64,000 nt of DNA from CAYJAD01 sp964370675 (GCA_964370675.1 CAYJKC010000008.1:1-64000), one strand, 5' to 3'. Counted from the first letter of the stretch, positions 16,092 to 25,979 are shown. Program-made: numbers and translations. The notes: generated by a model from the letters alone, not told the origin.

Positions 16092-18200
16092 TTAAGCCAT
16101 GCTAGTTTCAATTTGTGTTCTAGCAACTAAGATAGTTATGTCTTGATCTGCATTGGTATAGCTATCAAAATTGCCCACGTTTTCACCTTGGGTCCAGCTG
16201 TTATCAAAGTTTAAGCTACCATCGCTTTCTTGAGTAACGCCTTCATCTTCAAGTTTGTTAAATAAATCTGTATTGCTAGTGGTACTGGCATTATTTAGAT
16301 CATCACTAAGTACTACATATTCTGTGTTAACAACGTCATCATTTTCAATTAAAGTTGTAAACTCATCCAAGTTGCTGTGATTACCAAGTAGTACGTCCAT
16401 CCCTTCGCCTGTATCTACAAAGAGGTCACTAAAATCTAACTCATTATTAGTGCGGTCATATAATTTTACTAAATCATTACCGGCACCTGAAGCAATACCT
16501 TCAAAGTTAGTGATGTTAATTTGACCTTGACCTGCAATGTATATTTGGTTGCCAAGCATAGCCATGGTGTCGTCTGCGCTACTATCAAAATTGAATAAGT
16601 CGCTGCCCAATCCACCATCAATTCTAATGGAGTCGCCGCTATTGCTTTCTATGCTACCAATATTGATGGTATCATCGCCATGGTTGCCGTTAATCACAAT
16701 GCTTTGGTTACCGTTTAAAGTTGTGTCAATGTTATCAACAGTTATTATGTCATCGCCGCCTTGAGCTCTGCTTGAGAGGCTTACTCCATCACCGTAAATT
16801 TCGCCGCTATTCATGGTGCCAACGTTGATGATATCATCGCCTCCTTGAGCATTGTCGTGCAAGGTCCAGCCGTCACCAATAATGGAACCGCCTTCCATGT
16901 TTTCAACATTAACAGTGTCATCACCGCCGCGTACATCGTTATAAAGATTACCATCAGCACGAATCTTTGTGCCGTCTAGGGTTGTGATATGAATAGTATC
17001 GTTACCAGCTTGACCTTGATCTTCAACACGAAGTGCATCACCATAGATGAATGTATCGCCAACGCCTGCGTAGTAGGGGTTGGTTTGAGATCCAATGGCA
17101 GTTTCAACATGCATGGTGTCGTTGCCGCTACCAAGGAGCATACCGTTAACGTGTTGGCTGTGTATGTCTGAGTCATTTGCATAGCTGCTAAATTCTTGCA
17201 CATAACTGTTGCCATCGTCTGTAGTAACGTGAGCAGAGCCACCCTGTAGGGTTTCAACATAGATGGTTTGGTCATTGTTATTACCAACACTTACTTGAGC
17301 TGTATAAATTGCACCACTTTGGTCTTGAACCTCATAACTAAACTCAGCGTTTTCTAAAAGGGCATTGTTGAAATTGGTGCTTAATACATAATCGCCATTG
17401 TTTTGCACTGTAAAGGTAGTTAGACTGTCATTGTTATAAGTAAAGGTCATGCTACCGTCATCATTGTGGACAACACTCCAATCATTGGGAACAATAATAT
17501 TTGTGATTGTTGCACCCTCAGGTAATGTATCATTGGCTAATAAGTTACCAGTAAGCCTTGAACCTGCGTCAGCAGCAAGGGTATCAGCTTGGGTAAAAAA
17601 TGCAGAAGTTGGAATTTCTGGCTGAGTAGGCACTTCTGGTTCTGCTGAAAGTTGATTTTGAGTTTGAGTTAGGGTTTCTGTATTAACTGCTACAGGAGTA
17701 TTGATGTTTAATACGATTTGATTGGTAGCAGGAGTTGTAGTTTCAGTGTTGCTAGCAGGTTGAACATGATTAATGGACTGTTCAATATTACTGTTTTGTT
17801 CATTATTTGCTTCATCAGTATTGTTAATGCCTGCTAAACGATCAATACCTTGATTCAAAGTTTCAGTAATAATTTGCACAGAATTTCCGCTACCAGCAAG
17901 AGGACTTACAGTTGTGCCTGCGGCAGGTATAATGGTTTCGCCCATGCTACTAAAGAATTGCTCTGAATCAATAGCTTGGTTTGCAATGTAAAGCTCTGGT
18001 AATGCATCATTGCTAAAGGTTGAGTAAAAATCTGTTAAGGTAATAGCAGCCCCATCGCTGAAAGTGATGTTTAATGTGTTATCTTCACGAGTGAAGGTTG
18101 TATTGGTTACGTCAAAGTCAAAATGTAGCTCTGTTTCATTTTGTGGAGCAATAATTTGAGTTTGTCCAGCAACTGGTCTTTGTAGTGTAAAAGTAGTCAT
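16092..18200 (-). CDS. RTX/VCBS-like secreted repeat protein, probable type I secretion substrate
   Basis: About 702 residues, acidic, almost Cys-free and rich in Asp, Asn, Gly and Thr. The N-terminal ~120 residues (FTLQRPVAGQTQIIAP ... ITLTDFYSTF) resemble the head module of large surface proteins. A low-complexity Thr/Asn/Gln linker follows, then one VCBS/cadherin-like domain (about 200-300, with GNLLANDTLPEGATI). After it come about five GGDD repeats such as GGDDIINVGTMNSGEIYGDG, which are degenerate RTX-type calcium-binding beta-roll units, and a C-terminal region with scattered Asp, as in type I signals. There is no Sec signal peptide. The ATG at 18200 is preferred because AGGA is eight bases upstream; the ATG at 18209 touches it. 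No ABC exporter is present nearby. Confidence 0.7.
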   Translation of the reverse strand: MTTFTLQRPVAGQTQIIAPQNETELHFDFDVTNTTFTREDNTLNITFSDGAAITLTDFYSTFSNDALPELYIANQAIDSEQFFSSMGETIIPAAGTTVSPLAGSGNSVQIITETLNQGIDRLAGINNTDEANNEQNSNIEQSINHVQPASNTETTTPATNQIVLNINTPVAVNTETLTQTQNQLSAEPEVPTQPEIPTSAFFTQADTLAADAGSRLTGNLLANDTLPEGATITNIIVPNDWSVVHNDDGSMTFTYNNDSLTTFTVQNNGDYVLSTNFNNALLENAEFSYEVQDQSGAIYTAQVSVGNNNDQTIYVETLQGGSAHVTTDDGNSYVQEFSSYANDSDIHSQHVNGMLLGSGNDTMHVETAIGSQTNPYYAGVGDTFIYGDALRVEDQGQAGNDTIHITTLDGTKIRADGNLYNDVRGGDDTVNVENMEGGSIIGDGWTLHDNAQGGDDIINVGTMNSGEIYGDGVSLSSRAQGGDDIITVDNIDTTLNGNQSIVINGNHGDDTINIGSIESNSGDSIRIDGGLGSDLFNFDSSADDTMAMLGNQIYIAGQGQINITNFEGIASGAGNDLVKLYDRTNNELDFSDLFVDTGEGMDVLLGNHSNLDEFTTLIENDDVVNTEYVVLSDDLNNASTTSNTDLFNKLEDEGVTQESDGSLNFDNSWTQGENVGNFDSYTNADQDITILVARTQIETSMA

Positions 18201-18577
18201 GATATTCATCCTATTAATTAAATGTTTTGCATAGGCGCGTAGCTCTAAATGCTTAAATTTTTGCCACTTATTGCTAAAAAACGTTCTAGTATGATGTGGC
18301 TTATGCTTCTATTTTGCATAAGGCGTACCAATGTTTGAGTCATAAATTTGAAGCTAAGAAAATCATATGTTTAGACTAAGTCTAGAAAATTTCATTGACT
18401 TTTGTTAAAAAAATGACACTCAAAATGGATGCTTGAGTGTCAAATTTAGAGCACTTTTTGAGTAGATTATTCCTAAAGTGCTTTTTGCAGTGTATGGAGT
18501 GGTAACAGTCTGAAAATTAAGATAAAATCTTACAATAAGTTTGCATGAATAAAGTTTTGGTTGCTAGCAATTGCAAA

Positions 18578-18812
18578 GCATAAAGGGCATGTCCCCTTTT
18601 TAGAGTGCTGACAAAATCAGTACGACCGATAAATCAAGAATAGGCGGAGCTTTGCTTCGCCGTTAAACGATTGATTTTCGTGCTTTATGCCAAAGTATAG
18701 ACGATAGTCTATACGTGGTACTTACTGCCAAGGCAGCTTGTCTGCCTTAGGCGGCACAAACACCTGCAAGGGGGGGTGTCATCAGTCTGTAAAGGGCATG
18801 CCCCTTTTACTT
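18578..18812. ncRNA. candidate structured element (ncRNA or repeat) with nested helices
   Basis: Complementary segments nest as in a folded RNA. GCATAAAG (18578-18585) pairs with CTTTATGC (18683-18690). Inside it, CGA-AAATCAA (18627-18637, one bulge) pairs with TTGATTTTCG (18671-18680). Inside that, GGCGGAGC pairs with GCTTCGCC around a TTT loop (18643-18661). Downstream are GTATAGAC-GATA-GTCTATAC (18695-18714) and AAGGCAG/CTGCCTT (18730-18748). AAAGGGCATG-CCCC runs (18582 and 18791) border it. Class, strand and expression are unknown. Confidence 0.4.
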
Positions 18813-19057
18813 TTTTGTCACTGATGTAATAAATTTTCATATGCTAATATGAAGCTACAATATTGTATGATTTAAGTGTTGAAATGTATTTTTTTACTGG
18901 ACAATTAACTGATTTTTAGGTATTTAGTTAGGAGAAGTTGTCGTAATTTATGTTGGTAATTATGACTTCTAGTTGCCTTAATAAATATATTTAGTATGTA
19001 TTTTTAGGTGGCTCTTTCTTAAGGGATGTTCAAAAAACTAAAAACTAAGTAAAGCAG

Positions 19058-19096
19058 TACCTAGCCGCATTATACCTTGGTAGCTAGGTATGATTT
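19058..19096 (+). terminator. terminator-like hairpin upstream of the glycan locus
   Basis: TACCTAGC pairs with GCTAGGTA (19058-19065 with 19083-19090), followed by TGATTTTTTG. No plus-strand gene precedes it except the candidate structured element at 18578, which it might terminate. Confidence 0.4.
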
Positions 19097-19202
19097 TTTG
19101 TAGTTTGATTGATTACTCTATGTATATGTATGCTTATAGTAAGTTGTGCATAATGCTTTAGTAAATTTTAATATATTAGCTATTTAATAATGGTTGAAGT
19201 TT

Positions 19203-20282
19203 ATGTCAAAAATTTTTGTTACTAAGTCTTTCATTCCACCGCTAGATGAGTATACTGCTTATTTGGAAAAAATTTGGGAGCGTGGTATTTTAACAAACCA
19301 AGGTCCTTGCGTTAAAGAGCTTGAACAAAAAATTAAAGACTTTTTAGGTGTTGAGCATCTACACTTTTTGGGCAATGGTACTGTAGCTTTGCAGCTTGCT
19401 TTATCGTCGCTTGATATAAGAGCTGGTGAAATTATTACTACTCCATTTTCGTATGTAGCTACCACGTCAAGCATTTTATGGGAACGCTGCACCCCTATTT
19501 TTGTTGATATTGAACCAGGAAATTTTACTATAGACCCACAAAAAATTGAGGCAGCCATTACTCCAGATACTAAGGCAATTATGGCTGTGCATGTGTTTGG
19601 ATATGCATGTGATGTTCATGCTATTGAAGCTATAGCAAAGAAGCATAATCTTAAAGTTATTTATGATGGCGCCCACGCCTTTGGAGTTCAATACAAGGGA
19701 AAATCATTGCTTGCTTACGGAGATGTTTCAACCCTCTCATTTCATGCAACCAAGCTCTTTCATTCTGCAGAAGGTGGAGCATGTGTATGTAATAATGAAA
19801 CTGTTTCCAGTAAGCTAGACTTACAAAAAAGATTTGGGCAAGTTAATGAAGATCAACTTTGTTTAGGAGTTAATGCAAAACAATCAGAGTTGCATGCTGC
19901 CATGGGTTTGGCTTGTTTTCCATACATTGAGCATATTGTTGCTGAACGTAAACGTGTTTCAGCTTTATATGACAAATATCTTCAAGGCTTAGTTGTTCGA
20001 CCCTCTATGCAGGAAGAACTTCAGTATAATTATGCCTATTATCCTGTGTTATTTAAGGATGAGCCACAATTATTGCAAGTCTTTGATGCTTTAAGTAAAG
20101 TAGAAATTTACCCGAGACGATATTTTTATCCTAGTTTAAATAAATTAGATTATGTGACATACAGTCCGTGCCCCACTTCAGAATCTATTGCCAGTCGTAT
20201 AGCATGCTTACCTCTTTATCCATCTTTAAGCTCTGAAGATGTAATGAAAATTTGTAAAGTGATTGTGACAGCTTTGCAGTAA
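19203..20282 (+). CDS. DegT/DnrJ/EryC1/StrS sugar aminotransferase
   Basis: About 359 residues from ATG 19203 (a TTG three codons upstream is the alternative). Fold-type I PLP enzyme of the DegT family: FLGNGTVALQLAL, TTPFSYVATTSSI, YDGAHAFGV and LSFHATKLFHSAEGGACV, with the Schiff-base Lys in ATKLFH. C-terminal ARIACLPLYPSL matches the family's closing LPlyp motif. It transfers an amino group from glutamate to a nucleotide-linked keto sugar, so the glycan made here probably contains an amino sugar. It opens the glycan locus, but the matching dehydratase or epimerase is not in this window. The sugar position cannot be told from sequence. Confidence 0.88.
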   Translation: MSKIFVTKSFIPPLDEYTAYLEKIWERGILTNQGPCVKELEQKIKDFLGVEHLHFLGNGTVALQLALSSLDIRAGEIITTPFSYVATTSSILWERCTPIFVDIEPGNFTIDPQKIEAAITPDTKAIMAVHVFGYACDVHAIEAIAKKHNLKVIYDGAHAFGVQYKGKSLLAYGDVSTLSFHATKLFHSAEGGACVCNNETVSSKLDLQKRFGQVNEDQLCLGVNAKQSELHAAMGLACFPYIEHIVAERKRVSALYDKYLQGLVVRPSMQEELQYNYAYYPVLFKDEPQLLQVFDALSKVEIYPRRYFYPSLNKLDYVTYSPCPTSESIASRIACLPLYPSLSSEDVMKICKVIVTALQ

Positions 20283-20391
20283 ACCCTGTGTACTGCACCA
20301 TTGCACTTAAAACTTGCAATGATATAAGGCTAAAAGATTAATATATATAGATTGTTATAAAGAACACGGGTTAATTTACTTTGGGGTAGCG

Positions 20392-21648
20392 ATGCAAAAT
20401 ACTTTACTTACTGCCATTATTTTTACTTATAACCATAAAGATAGCATAGCTCGCTGCATTGAAAGCATAGTGGAGCAAAAAACAGATTATGCATATGAAA
20501 TACATATTTGGGATGATTGTTCCATAGATGGTACATCAGACATATGTAGAGAGTATGCAGCGAAATATCCTGAAAAAATAAAGCTCACTGTTCAAGAAGA
20601 AAATACTTTTTTAAAGCCCTATATGGAGCTGCAATCTTATGCTGCTATTAGTCAAATTAAAACTCCTTATTTTTGTATCATTGATGGTGATGACTACTGG
20701 TGCAATGAAAATAAGATACAAATTGCTTTAGATTTTCTAGAAAATAACCCAGACTATATTGGATTTGCTCATGATACATTGCAAGAAGATGGTTCTTGTG
20801 GAGCTACTCGTGGCTTAAACCCTGATGACGTTGTTCAAGAAAAAGTATCCTATGTGCATGATTGCTTAAAGGCAGACATTAAAAATCCAGTAGAATTTTC
20901 GGTTGATGCACCGTTTTTTTTAACTTCATCAAGAATTTTTAGGTGGATGGATTACACTAAGCTTAACGTCTTACCCATTGATTATCTCTTTTATTATTAT
21001 CATTTATCTAAGGGTAAAATTTATTATCATGATGAGATGATGGCTGTATATGTCATGGGTGAGCAAAGCACATTTGCCAATTCAAGTAATAATATTCCAG
21101 ATTTAAATGGCATGTTTGCTTATAGATTGAGCTTGCTTTTTGATTTTAAGCAAGATGAGTTTTGCACAAAGTATCAAAAAGAAATTGATGAAAGAAATTT
21201 TTTAAGTAGTAGAAGGCATAATCGGCTTTTATTCTTAAAAAAGATTTTTGGTGTAAAATTGGGTTGGAAGCTTTGGTTTGTGCTTTCATTTGTTTGGAAA
21301 TATGGCCTAGACTGCATGAATATTAACTATGTTTATTCACGTAAGCATGCTAGAGAAAGAGTTGATTTTATGAGCTGTGGCACATTGTCGCAAACCACAT
21401 TTAAGGAAACATCTAAGCTACATGTAAAAATAGCTTTAACTCATACAAATATAGCCTTTCTTAGTTTTTTACTTGCTACACCCACCTTACTTCGCGTTTT
21501 GTTTTTTTTATTTTCTTATTTTAGAAAAATAATACGAAAGCCTTTTTATCAAACGGAAACTAAGGAAGATTATATTAAACATAAAATTGATGTACATAAA
21601 GTACAGCTTGCAATTTATGAAAAAAATATTTTTTTGGAAAAACTATAA
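20392..21648 (+). CDS. GT2-family glycosyltransferase with C-terminal hydrophobic segment
   Basis: 418 residues. The GT-A domain starts TAIIFTYNHKDSIARCIESI, then IWDDCSIDGT (the DD of the nucleotide site) and IIDGDDYWCNENK with the metal-binding DxD. It is closely similar to the GT2 proteins at 29042 and 31450, sharing ALDFLENNPDY.GFAHDT and GVKLGWKLWF-like blocks, but about 90 residues longer. The extra C-terminal part contains a hydrophobic stretch (FLSFLLATPTLLRVLFFLF), probably a membrane anchor, followed by a basic tail. It likely adds one sugar to a lipid-linked surface glycan at the cytoplasmic face. Donor and acceptor are unknown. Confidence 0.85.
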   Translation: MQNTLLTAIIFTYNHKDSIARCIESIVEQKTDYAYEIHIWDDCSIDGTSDICREYAAKYPEKIKLTVQEENTFLKPYMELQSYAAISQIKTPYFCIIDGDDYWCNENKIQIALDFLENNPDYIGFAHDTLQEDGSCGATRGLNPDDVVQEKVSYVHDCLKADIKNPVEFSVDAPFFLTSSRIFRWMDYTKLNVLPIDYLFYYYHLSKGKIYYHDEMMAVYVMGEQSTFANSSNNIPDLNGMFAYRLSLLFDFKQDEFCTKYQKEIDERNFLSSRRHNRLLFLKKIFGVKLGWKLWFVLSFVWKYGLDCMNINYVYSRKHARERVDFMSCGTLSQTTFKETSKLHVKIALTHTNIAFLSFLLATPTLLRVLFFLFSYFRKIIRKPFYQTETKEDYIKHKIDVHKVQLAIYEKNIFLEKL

Positions 21649-21673
21649 ACAATAATCAACATTTAGGATAATC

Positions 21674-22381
21674 ATGACCACAACCGCAGTTATGCAACCA
21701 TACTTTTTCCCATATATTGGGTATTTCCAGCTTATTTATGCTTGTGATACTTTTGTTTTACTTGACGATGTCAACTTCATTCAAAAAGGCTGGATTAATA
21801 GAAATAATATCTTATTAAATGGGCAGGCGCATCTTTTCACAATTCCTCTTGATAAGCCGTCACAAAACAAATTAATTTTGGAAACAAAACTTAAATTTGA
21901 TAGTGTTGCACGGCAAAAATTTCTTAAAACCATTCAAGCTGCATATAAAAAAGCCCCTCAGTTTGATGCTTTTTATCCTGTTTTTGAAAATATCGTTCTT
22001 TTTGATGATGACGACCTCACAAATTATTTAGAAAATAGTTTTAGGAAAGTTTTTGATTATCTTGGTATAGAAAAAAAGTTCATGCGCTCTTCGCAAGTGG
22101 AAAAAGATGATTCTCTTAAAGCGCAAGACAGAATTATAGCTATATGTAAAGCTCTTAACACGACGCGCTACATAAACCTTATGGGTGGGCGTGATCTATA
22201 TTCCACTGATGATTTCTCCAAGGAATCTATGCAACTTAATTTTATTCAAGCCCAACTAGGCCAATGTAATTATAAACAGCTATCTAAGAATTTTGTTCCA
22301 GGTCTTTCATTTATAGATATTTTAATGTTTAATGATGTGAGTGCTATTGGTGTATTGTTGCAAAACTATAAACTGGTTTAG
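21674..22381 (+). CDS. WbqC-family protein
   Basis: 235 residues with the WbqC signature at the N-terminus: TTAVMQPYFFPYIGYFQLI, VLLDDVNFIQKGWINRN, and later YINLMGGRDLY. WbqC-like proteins recur in O-antigen and related sugar clusters, usually beside aminotransferases and glycosyltransferases. A role in making or transferring a modified sugar is suspected, but the biochemical activity is not firmly established. It is 25 bp after the GT2 gene and ten before the next, so it is in the same transcript. Confidence 0.88.
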   Translation: MTTTAVMQPYFFPYIGYFQLIYACDTFVLLDDVNFIQKGWINRNNILLNGQAHLFTIPLDKPSQNKLILETKLKFDSVARQKFLKTIQAAYKKAPQFDAFYPVFENIVLFDDDDLTNYLENSFRKVFDYLGIEKKFMRSSQVEKDDSLKAQDRIIAICKALNTTRYINLMGGRDLYSTDDFSKESMQLNFIQAQLGQCNYKQLSKNFVPGLSFIDILMFNDVSAIGVLLQNYKLV

Positions 22382-22391
22382 AGGTCAATAA

Positions 22392-23522
22392 ATGAATTCT
22401 GACTATTTATTATATTTAAATCAAAACAATAATCAGCCTGTAACAAGTCATGAAGAATTAAAAATTGTTGTTATTGTTACCACGTACAACACAGAGAAAT
22501 TCTTATCTGTGTGTTTAGATAGTATTATTAACAATACACATAAAAACTTAGAAATAATATTGGTTGATGATGAGTCAACTGATAATACTATTGATGTTTG
22601 TAATAGCTATGTTCAAAAAGATTCAAGAATAAAACTTGTAGAACAACCAAACTCTGGTGTGTCAGTAGCACGTAACTTAGGTATTGAAATAGCTTTGCAA
22701 GGTGATGGTTACGCGATTCATTTTGTGGATGGAGATGACTATGTTGATGAAAATTTTTATGCACAGCTATTAGCTAATATGTATAAAACTGATAGTGAAA
22801 TAGCTGTGGCAAGTGCTTTTAATGAAAGGTTTAATTTTATATTATCACCAAATCCTTTGTACCATGTGGGGCTTGCTGGAAAGCTTTCTTTAATAGAAGG
22901 GTGGTTAAAGGGAGTTTGGAGCCTTCTTTTCAGGTTAGATTTCTTGCGTAATCATCCATCTTTACGCTTTGATCCGGAGATTGCCTTTGGTGAAGATTTA
23001 TTGTTAGTTGTTGCTGCTACCTCCTATGCCAAGGGTGGTGTTGGAGCTCCAGGAGCTTTATATTATTATCGCTTTAACCCTAATTCGGTGACAACACAAG
23101 TGGATGATGGAAAAGCTCAGGCAAGAGCAGACCTTTCATTTTTAATTGGAGATAGGTTGGATGAACTTGCTATAGTGCATAATTTTAATGAAGAAGTATG
23201 GTATAATCACAAGCAAAGAAATTATGTACTACAAGGGAAATACTATCAATCTTTTCTTGATAGCATTCATGCTAATGCAAGTAGGAATCAAAAAGAAGAA
23301 AATACTGAAGACGTTGAACAGTCGTTGCAGGTTGCAGATCATGTTGAAGAGAACAATGAAAATGGATTAGAAGGTCAGGAAAATCTGCATAATGACAAAC
23401 ACATAATTAAAAGAATTATCAAAAAAATTTATATAAAATTACATACAATTTTTATTTTTAATGCTTATACACGTACAGAAGTGAAGAAAATTTTAGAAGA
23501 GACTAGTCTTTTTTCAAAATAA
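22392..23522 (+). CDS. GT2-family glycosyltransferase (classical type)
   Basis: 376 residues. GT-A motifs are IVVIVTTYNTEKFLSVCLDS, EIILVDDESTDNT, GVSVARNLGIE and HFVDGDDYVDENF, closest to the common WcaA-like GT2 type and distinct from the paralogous sets around it. The C-terminal ~90 residues are highly polar (EENTEDVEQ, NEEVW, ENNENG) and end with a basic segment (KRIIKKIYIKLH) that may contact the membrane. It presumably transfers a sugar in assembly of the surface glycan. The next gene starts 11 bp downstream. Confidence 0.85.
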   Translation: MNSDYLLYLNQNNNQPVTSHEELKIVVIVTTYNTEKFLSVCLDSIINNTHKNLEIILVDDESTDNTIDVCNSYVQKDSRIKLVEQPNSGVSVARNLGIEIALQGDGYAIHFVDGDDYVDENFYAQLLANMYKTDSEIAVASAFNERFNFILSPNPLYHVGLAGKLSLIEGWLKGVWSLLFRLDFLRNHPSLRFDPEIAFGEDLLLVVAATSYAKGGVGAPGALYYYRFNPNSVTTQVDDGKAQARADLSFLIGDRLDELAIVHNFNEEVWYNHKQRNYVLQGKYYQSFLDSIHANASRNQKEENTEDVEQSLQVADHVEENNENGLEGQENLHNDKHIIKRIIKKIYIKLHTIFIFNAYTRTEVKKILEETSLFSK

Positions 23523-23533
23523 GGGAAAATTTA

Positions 23534-24478
23534 ATGTTTAAATGGAATAAAAAAGGTCTTATTTTTAAACCAGAAAACCACCATAGCTGGATGTTTAGCC
23601 ATGCTCAAGTACCATTTTCATTAGAATTTGACGATTTTGTGCGAGTTTATTTTGCTACGCGCGAAGAATATAAAAATGATATGTGTCGAGCTTATGGAGG
23701 GTTTGTCGATTTAGATAAAAATAATTTATCTAGGGTTATTAATATATCTTCTGAACCAATTATTGAACTAGGTGGTATAGGTGAATTTGATGAATTTGGT
23801 TCCATGCCTTGTAGTGTTGTAAGACATAATGATGAATACTATCTGTACTATGTGGGCTGGACACGCCAGTACAGTACTCCTTATGATTGGGAGATAGGTT
23901 TAGGCAAAAGCAGTGATGGCGTAAAATTTACTAAGATTGGTAAAGGACCACTCATGGGACCAACTGTGCATGAACCCTATTTAAATTCTACGCCGGTAGT
24001 TTATAAATTTGGCGAAAATGACTGGCATATGTTCTATCATACAGGTCTTCGTTGGATTAAGGGTGCAGATAAGTTAGAATCTCAATATGTGTTAAAGCAT
24101 ACAACCTCAACGGATGGCATTAACTGGCAACGTGATACAAAGCCCATTATTCCACTAAAAGTTCAAAATGAATGTCAAACTACACCAGCACTTATGGTGC
24201 TTGATGGTCGATATCACGTATTTTTTTGTTATAGGCATGGCTTAGATTTTAGATATAATAAAAATAATGCTTATCGCATAGGTTATGCATACTCTGACGA
24301 TTTAATTTCCTGGATAAGAGATGATGACCAAGTTGGCATTGATGTTTCTGAAAGTGGTTGGGATAGTGAAATGATAGAATACCCGCACATAAATAAAATT
24401 AATGGCAAATACATTATGTTTTACTGTGGCAATCATTTTGGTAAATCTGGTTTTGGTTATGCAGAATTGGAAATATAG
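23534..24478 (+). CDS. beta-propeller glycosidase-like protein (GH43/32-like), copy 1
   Basis: 314 residues in the five-bladed propeller style of GH43/GH32/GH130-like proteins: repeated blades with YYLYYVGWTR, GLGKSSDGVKFTKI, NDWHMFYHTG, HTTSTDGINW and a closing YCGNHFG...GFGYAELEI. Highly similar over its whole length to the product at 30230. There is no signal peptide, so it should be cytoplasmic. Glycosidase-like propellers in glycan clusters may act as phosphorylases, transferases or in processing; the catalytic carboxylates cannot be assigned with certainty (conserved Asp and Glu in GEFDEFG and ESGWDSE are candidates). It lies in the operon between GT2 and FkbM genes. Confidence 0.7.
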   Translation: MFKWNKKGLIFKPENHHSWMFSHAQVPFSLEFDDFVRVYFATREEYKNDMCRAYGGFVDLDKNNLSRVINISSEPIIELGGIGEFDEFGSMPCSVVRHNDEYYLYYVGWTRQYSTPYDWEIGLGKSSDGVKFTKIGKGPLMGPTVHEPYLNSTPVVYKFGENDWHMFYHTGLRWIKGADKLESQYVLKHTTSTDGINWQRDTKPIIPLKVQNECQTTPALMVLDGRYHVFFCYRHGLDFRYNKNNAYRIGYAYSDDLISWIRDDDQVGIDVSESGWDSEMIEYPHINKINGKYIMFYCGNHFGKSGFGYAELEI

Positions 24479-24506
24479 ATAGAATATAGTCATTAGGAGG
24501 AATAAT

Positions 24507-25898
24507 ATGTTAAAAACAAGTTATGCGTTAAGGTTGCGCCGCATGCTCTGGGACTGTGTTGGCTACAGATATCCAGAAACAAAGGGAGACAAATTTCCTA
24601 AATATTATGAAGCTGTATATATTGAAAGTTCCTTCATTAAAAATTGCATCGACTATTTTAAGGCATTGATAAAGTTTTATAAAATGGATAGAAGTGCTCT
24701 TAATGATAAGTATAATTCCTTACCAGATGATGCATCAAGAGAAATAATGTTAAAAGAGATTGTCTATGATCTTTTTGATGACGTTAGAGTTCGTTTTCCA
24801 TTACATTATTATACCGATTTATCTAAATATACTAAATCTGATTTTCTTTCAAATTTATTTCAATTAATTTTAAACTCAATTCCCTATACTTATCCTGAAA
24901 AACTATATGACTACGAGCCTGATTTTAATAAAAAAATTGAACTTCAAACTTCTCATATTGTTAATGCAGAAAGATTTATTCTAGCATGTGATTTACTACA
25001 TGAACTAGATCTGAACGGCTTAGAGTGGACATATGATAATTTAGCAGATGAATATTCACGTTATATGATGACTAATGTTATTGTACATAATTTATTCAAT
25101 GAAAAAGAAAAGAAAATTAGATTTCCGCTTTGTTATTCTCCTGAGATTGATAAATTTGAAGAGCTTGAAGAAAAAATGTGCATAGATGACGAGGTTATAC
25201 CTCTCTGGCTAGATATTATGAAATTAAAGAAATACGACTTAAATCATATTGGTTATAATCTTAAAATATGGTTTACCATTAGGTTTATTTTTATTGATTT
25301 TATACGTGAACAATATCGATATAAAAATATTGTGAAAGTAGAAGATGGGGATTATGTTATTGATGGTGGAGCTTGTTATGGCGATACGGCTTTGTATTTT
25401 GCGGAGCGAGGAGCAGCAAAGGTTTTTTCATTTGAATTTTTAGAAGAAAATTTAGATATTTTTAATAAAAATATGGCTCTGAACCCACATTTGAGTGAAA
25501 AAATACAGCTTTTTAAAAATCCTCTTGGTCAAGTGAGTGGTGAAAAGCTTTATGCTGTTGGCAATGGTCCTGGTACATCCGTTAGTTCAGAATATAGTGA
25601 AGGTGCAGTGGAGCTTCACACCCTTTCCATTGATGATTTAGTTGAACAAAATAATATTGAAAAAATTGACTTAATTAAGCTTGATGTAGAATGTAGCGAA
25701 GTACCAACCCTAAAAGGAGCAATAAATACCATACGAAAATTTAAACCAAAACTTGCCATATGTGTATATCATAAGAAGGATGATCTTTGGACTATACCCC
25801 AACTAATAAAAGAAATGTTGCCAGAGTATACTTTATATTTAGATCATCATACTATTAACTTTACTGAAACAGTCATATATGCTAAGGTAATTTCATAA
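24507..25898 (+). CDS. FkbM-family SAM methyltransferase
   Basis: 463 residues. A long N-terminal region of about 280 residues without a recognisable domain precedes a FkbM methyltransferase domain: DGDYVIDGGACYGDTALYFA (SAM loop), VFSFEFLEENLDIFNKNM, and IEKIDLIKLDVECSEVPTLK, ending CVYHKKDDLWTIPQLI. It probably O-methylates a sugar of the glycan. AGGAGGAA upstream of the ATG is a strong ribosome binding site. A shorter homologue with the same N-terminal plan lies on the other strand at 35871-36884. Confidence 0.88.
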   Translation: MLKTSYALRLRRMLWDCVGYRYPETKGDKFPKYYEAVYIESSFIKNCIDYFKALIKFYKMDRSALNDKYNSLPDDASREIMLKEIVYDLFDDVRVRFPLHYYTDLSKYTKSDFLSNLFQLILNSIPYTYPEKLYDYEPDFNKKIELQTSHIVNAERFILACDLLHELDLNGLEWTYDNLADEYSRYMMTNVIVHNLFNEKEKKIRFPLCYSPEIDKFEELEEKMCIDDEVIPLWLDIMKLKKYDLNHIGYNLKIWFTIRFIFIDFIREQYRYKNIVKVEDGDYVIDGGACYGDTALYFAERGAAKVFSFEFLEENLDIFNKNMALNPHLSEKIQLFKNPLGQVSGEKLYAVGNGPGTSVSSEYSEGAVELHTLSIDDLVEQNNIEKIDLIKLDVECSEVPTLKGAINTIRKFKPKLAICVYHKKDDLWTIPQLIKEMLPEYTLYLDHHTINFTETVIYAKVIS

Positions 25899-25979
25899 CG
25901 ATATATATTTTTTGTACACTTACGTATGATACGTTTTACTATAATGTAACTAACTTAGTATCTAATTTAAAGGGAAAAT

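Larger units (their letters stand above)
18201..19202. other. 1-kb non-coding region before the glycan locus
   Basis: No convincing ORF on either strand. It contains a perfect 10-bp hairpin at 18414-18442 (TGACACTCAA/TTGAGTGTCA), a short GCACTTT/AAAGTGC inverted repeat just after, the hairpin nest at 18578-18812, and a terminator-like hairpin at 19058-19090. Promoters for the glycan locus are presumably at the right end. Confidence 0.5.

Noticed and set aside
16976..17290. Long frames inside the RTX-like gene in other phases
   Set aside because: Shadow frames produced by the repeated Asp/Gly/Asn codons; no SD and no family match.
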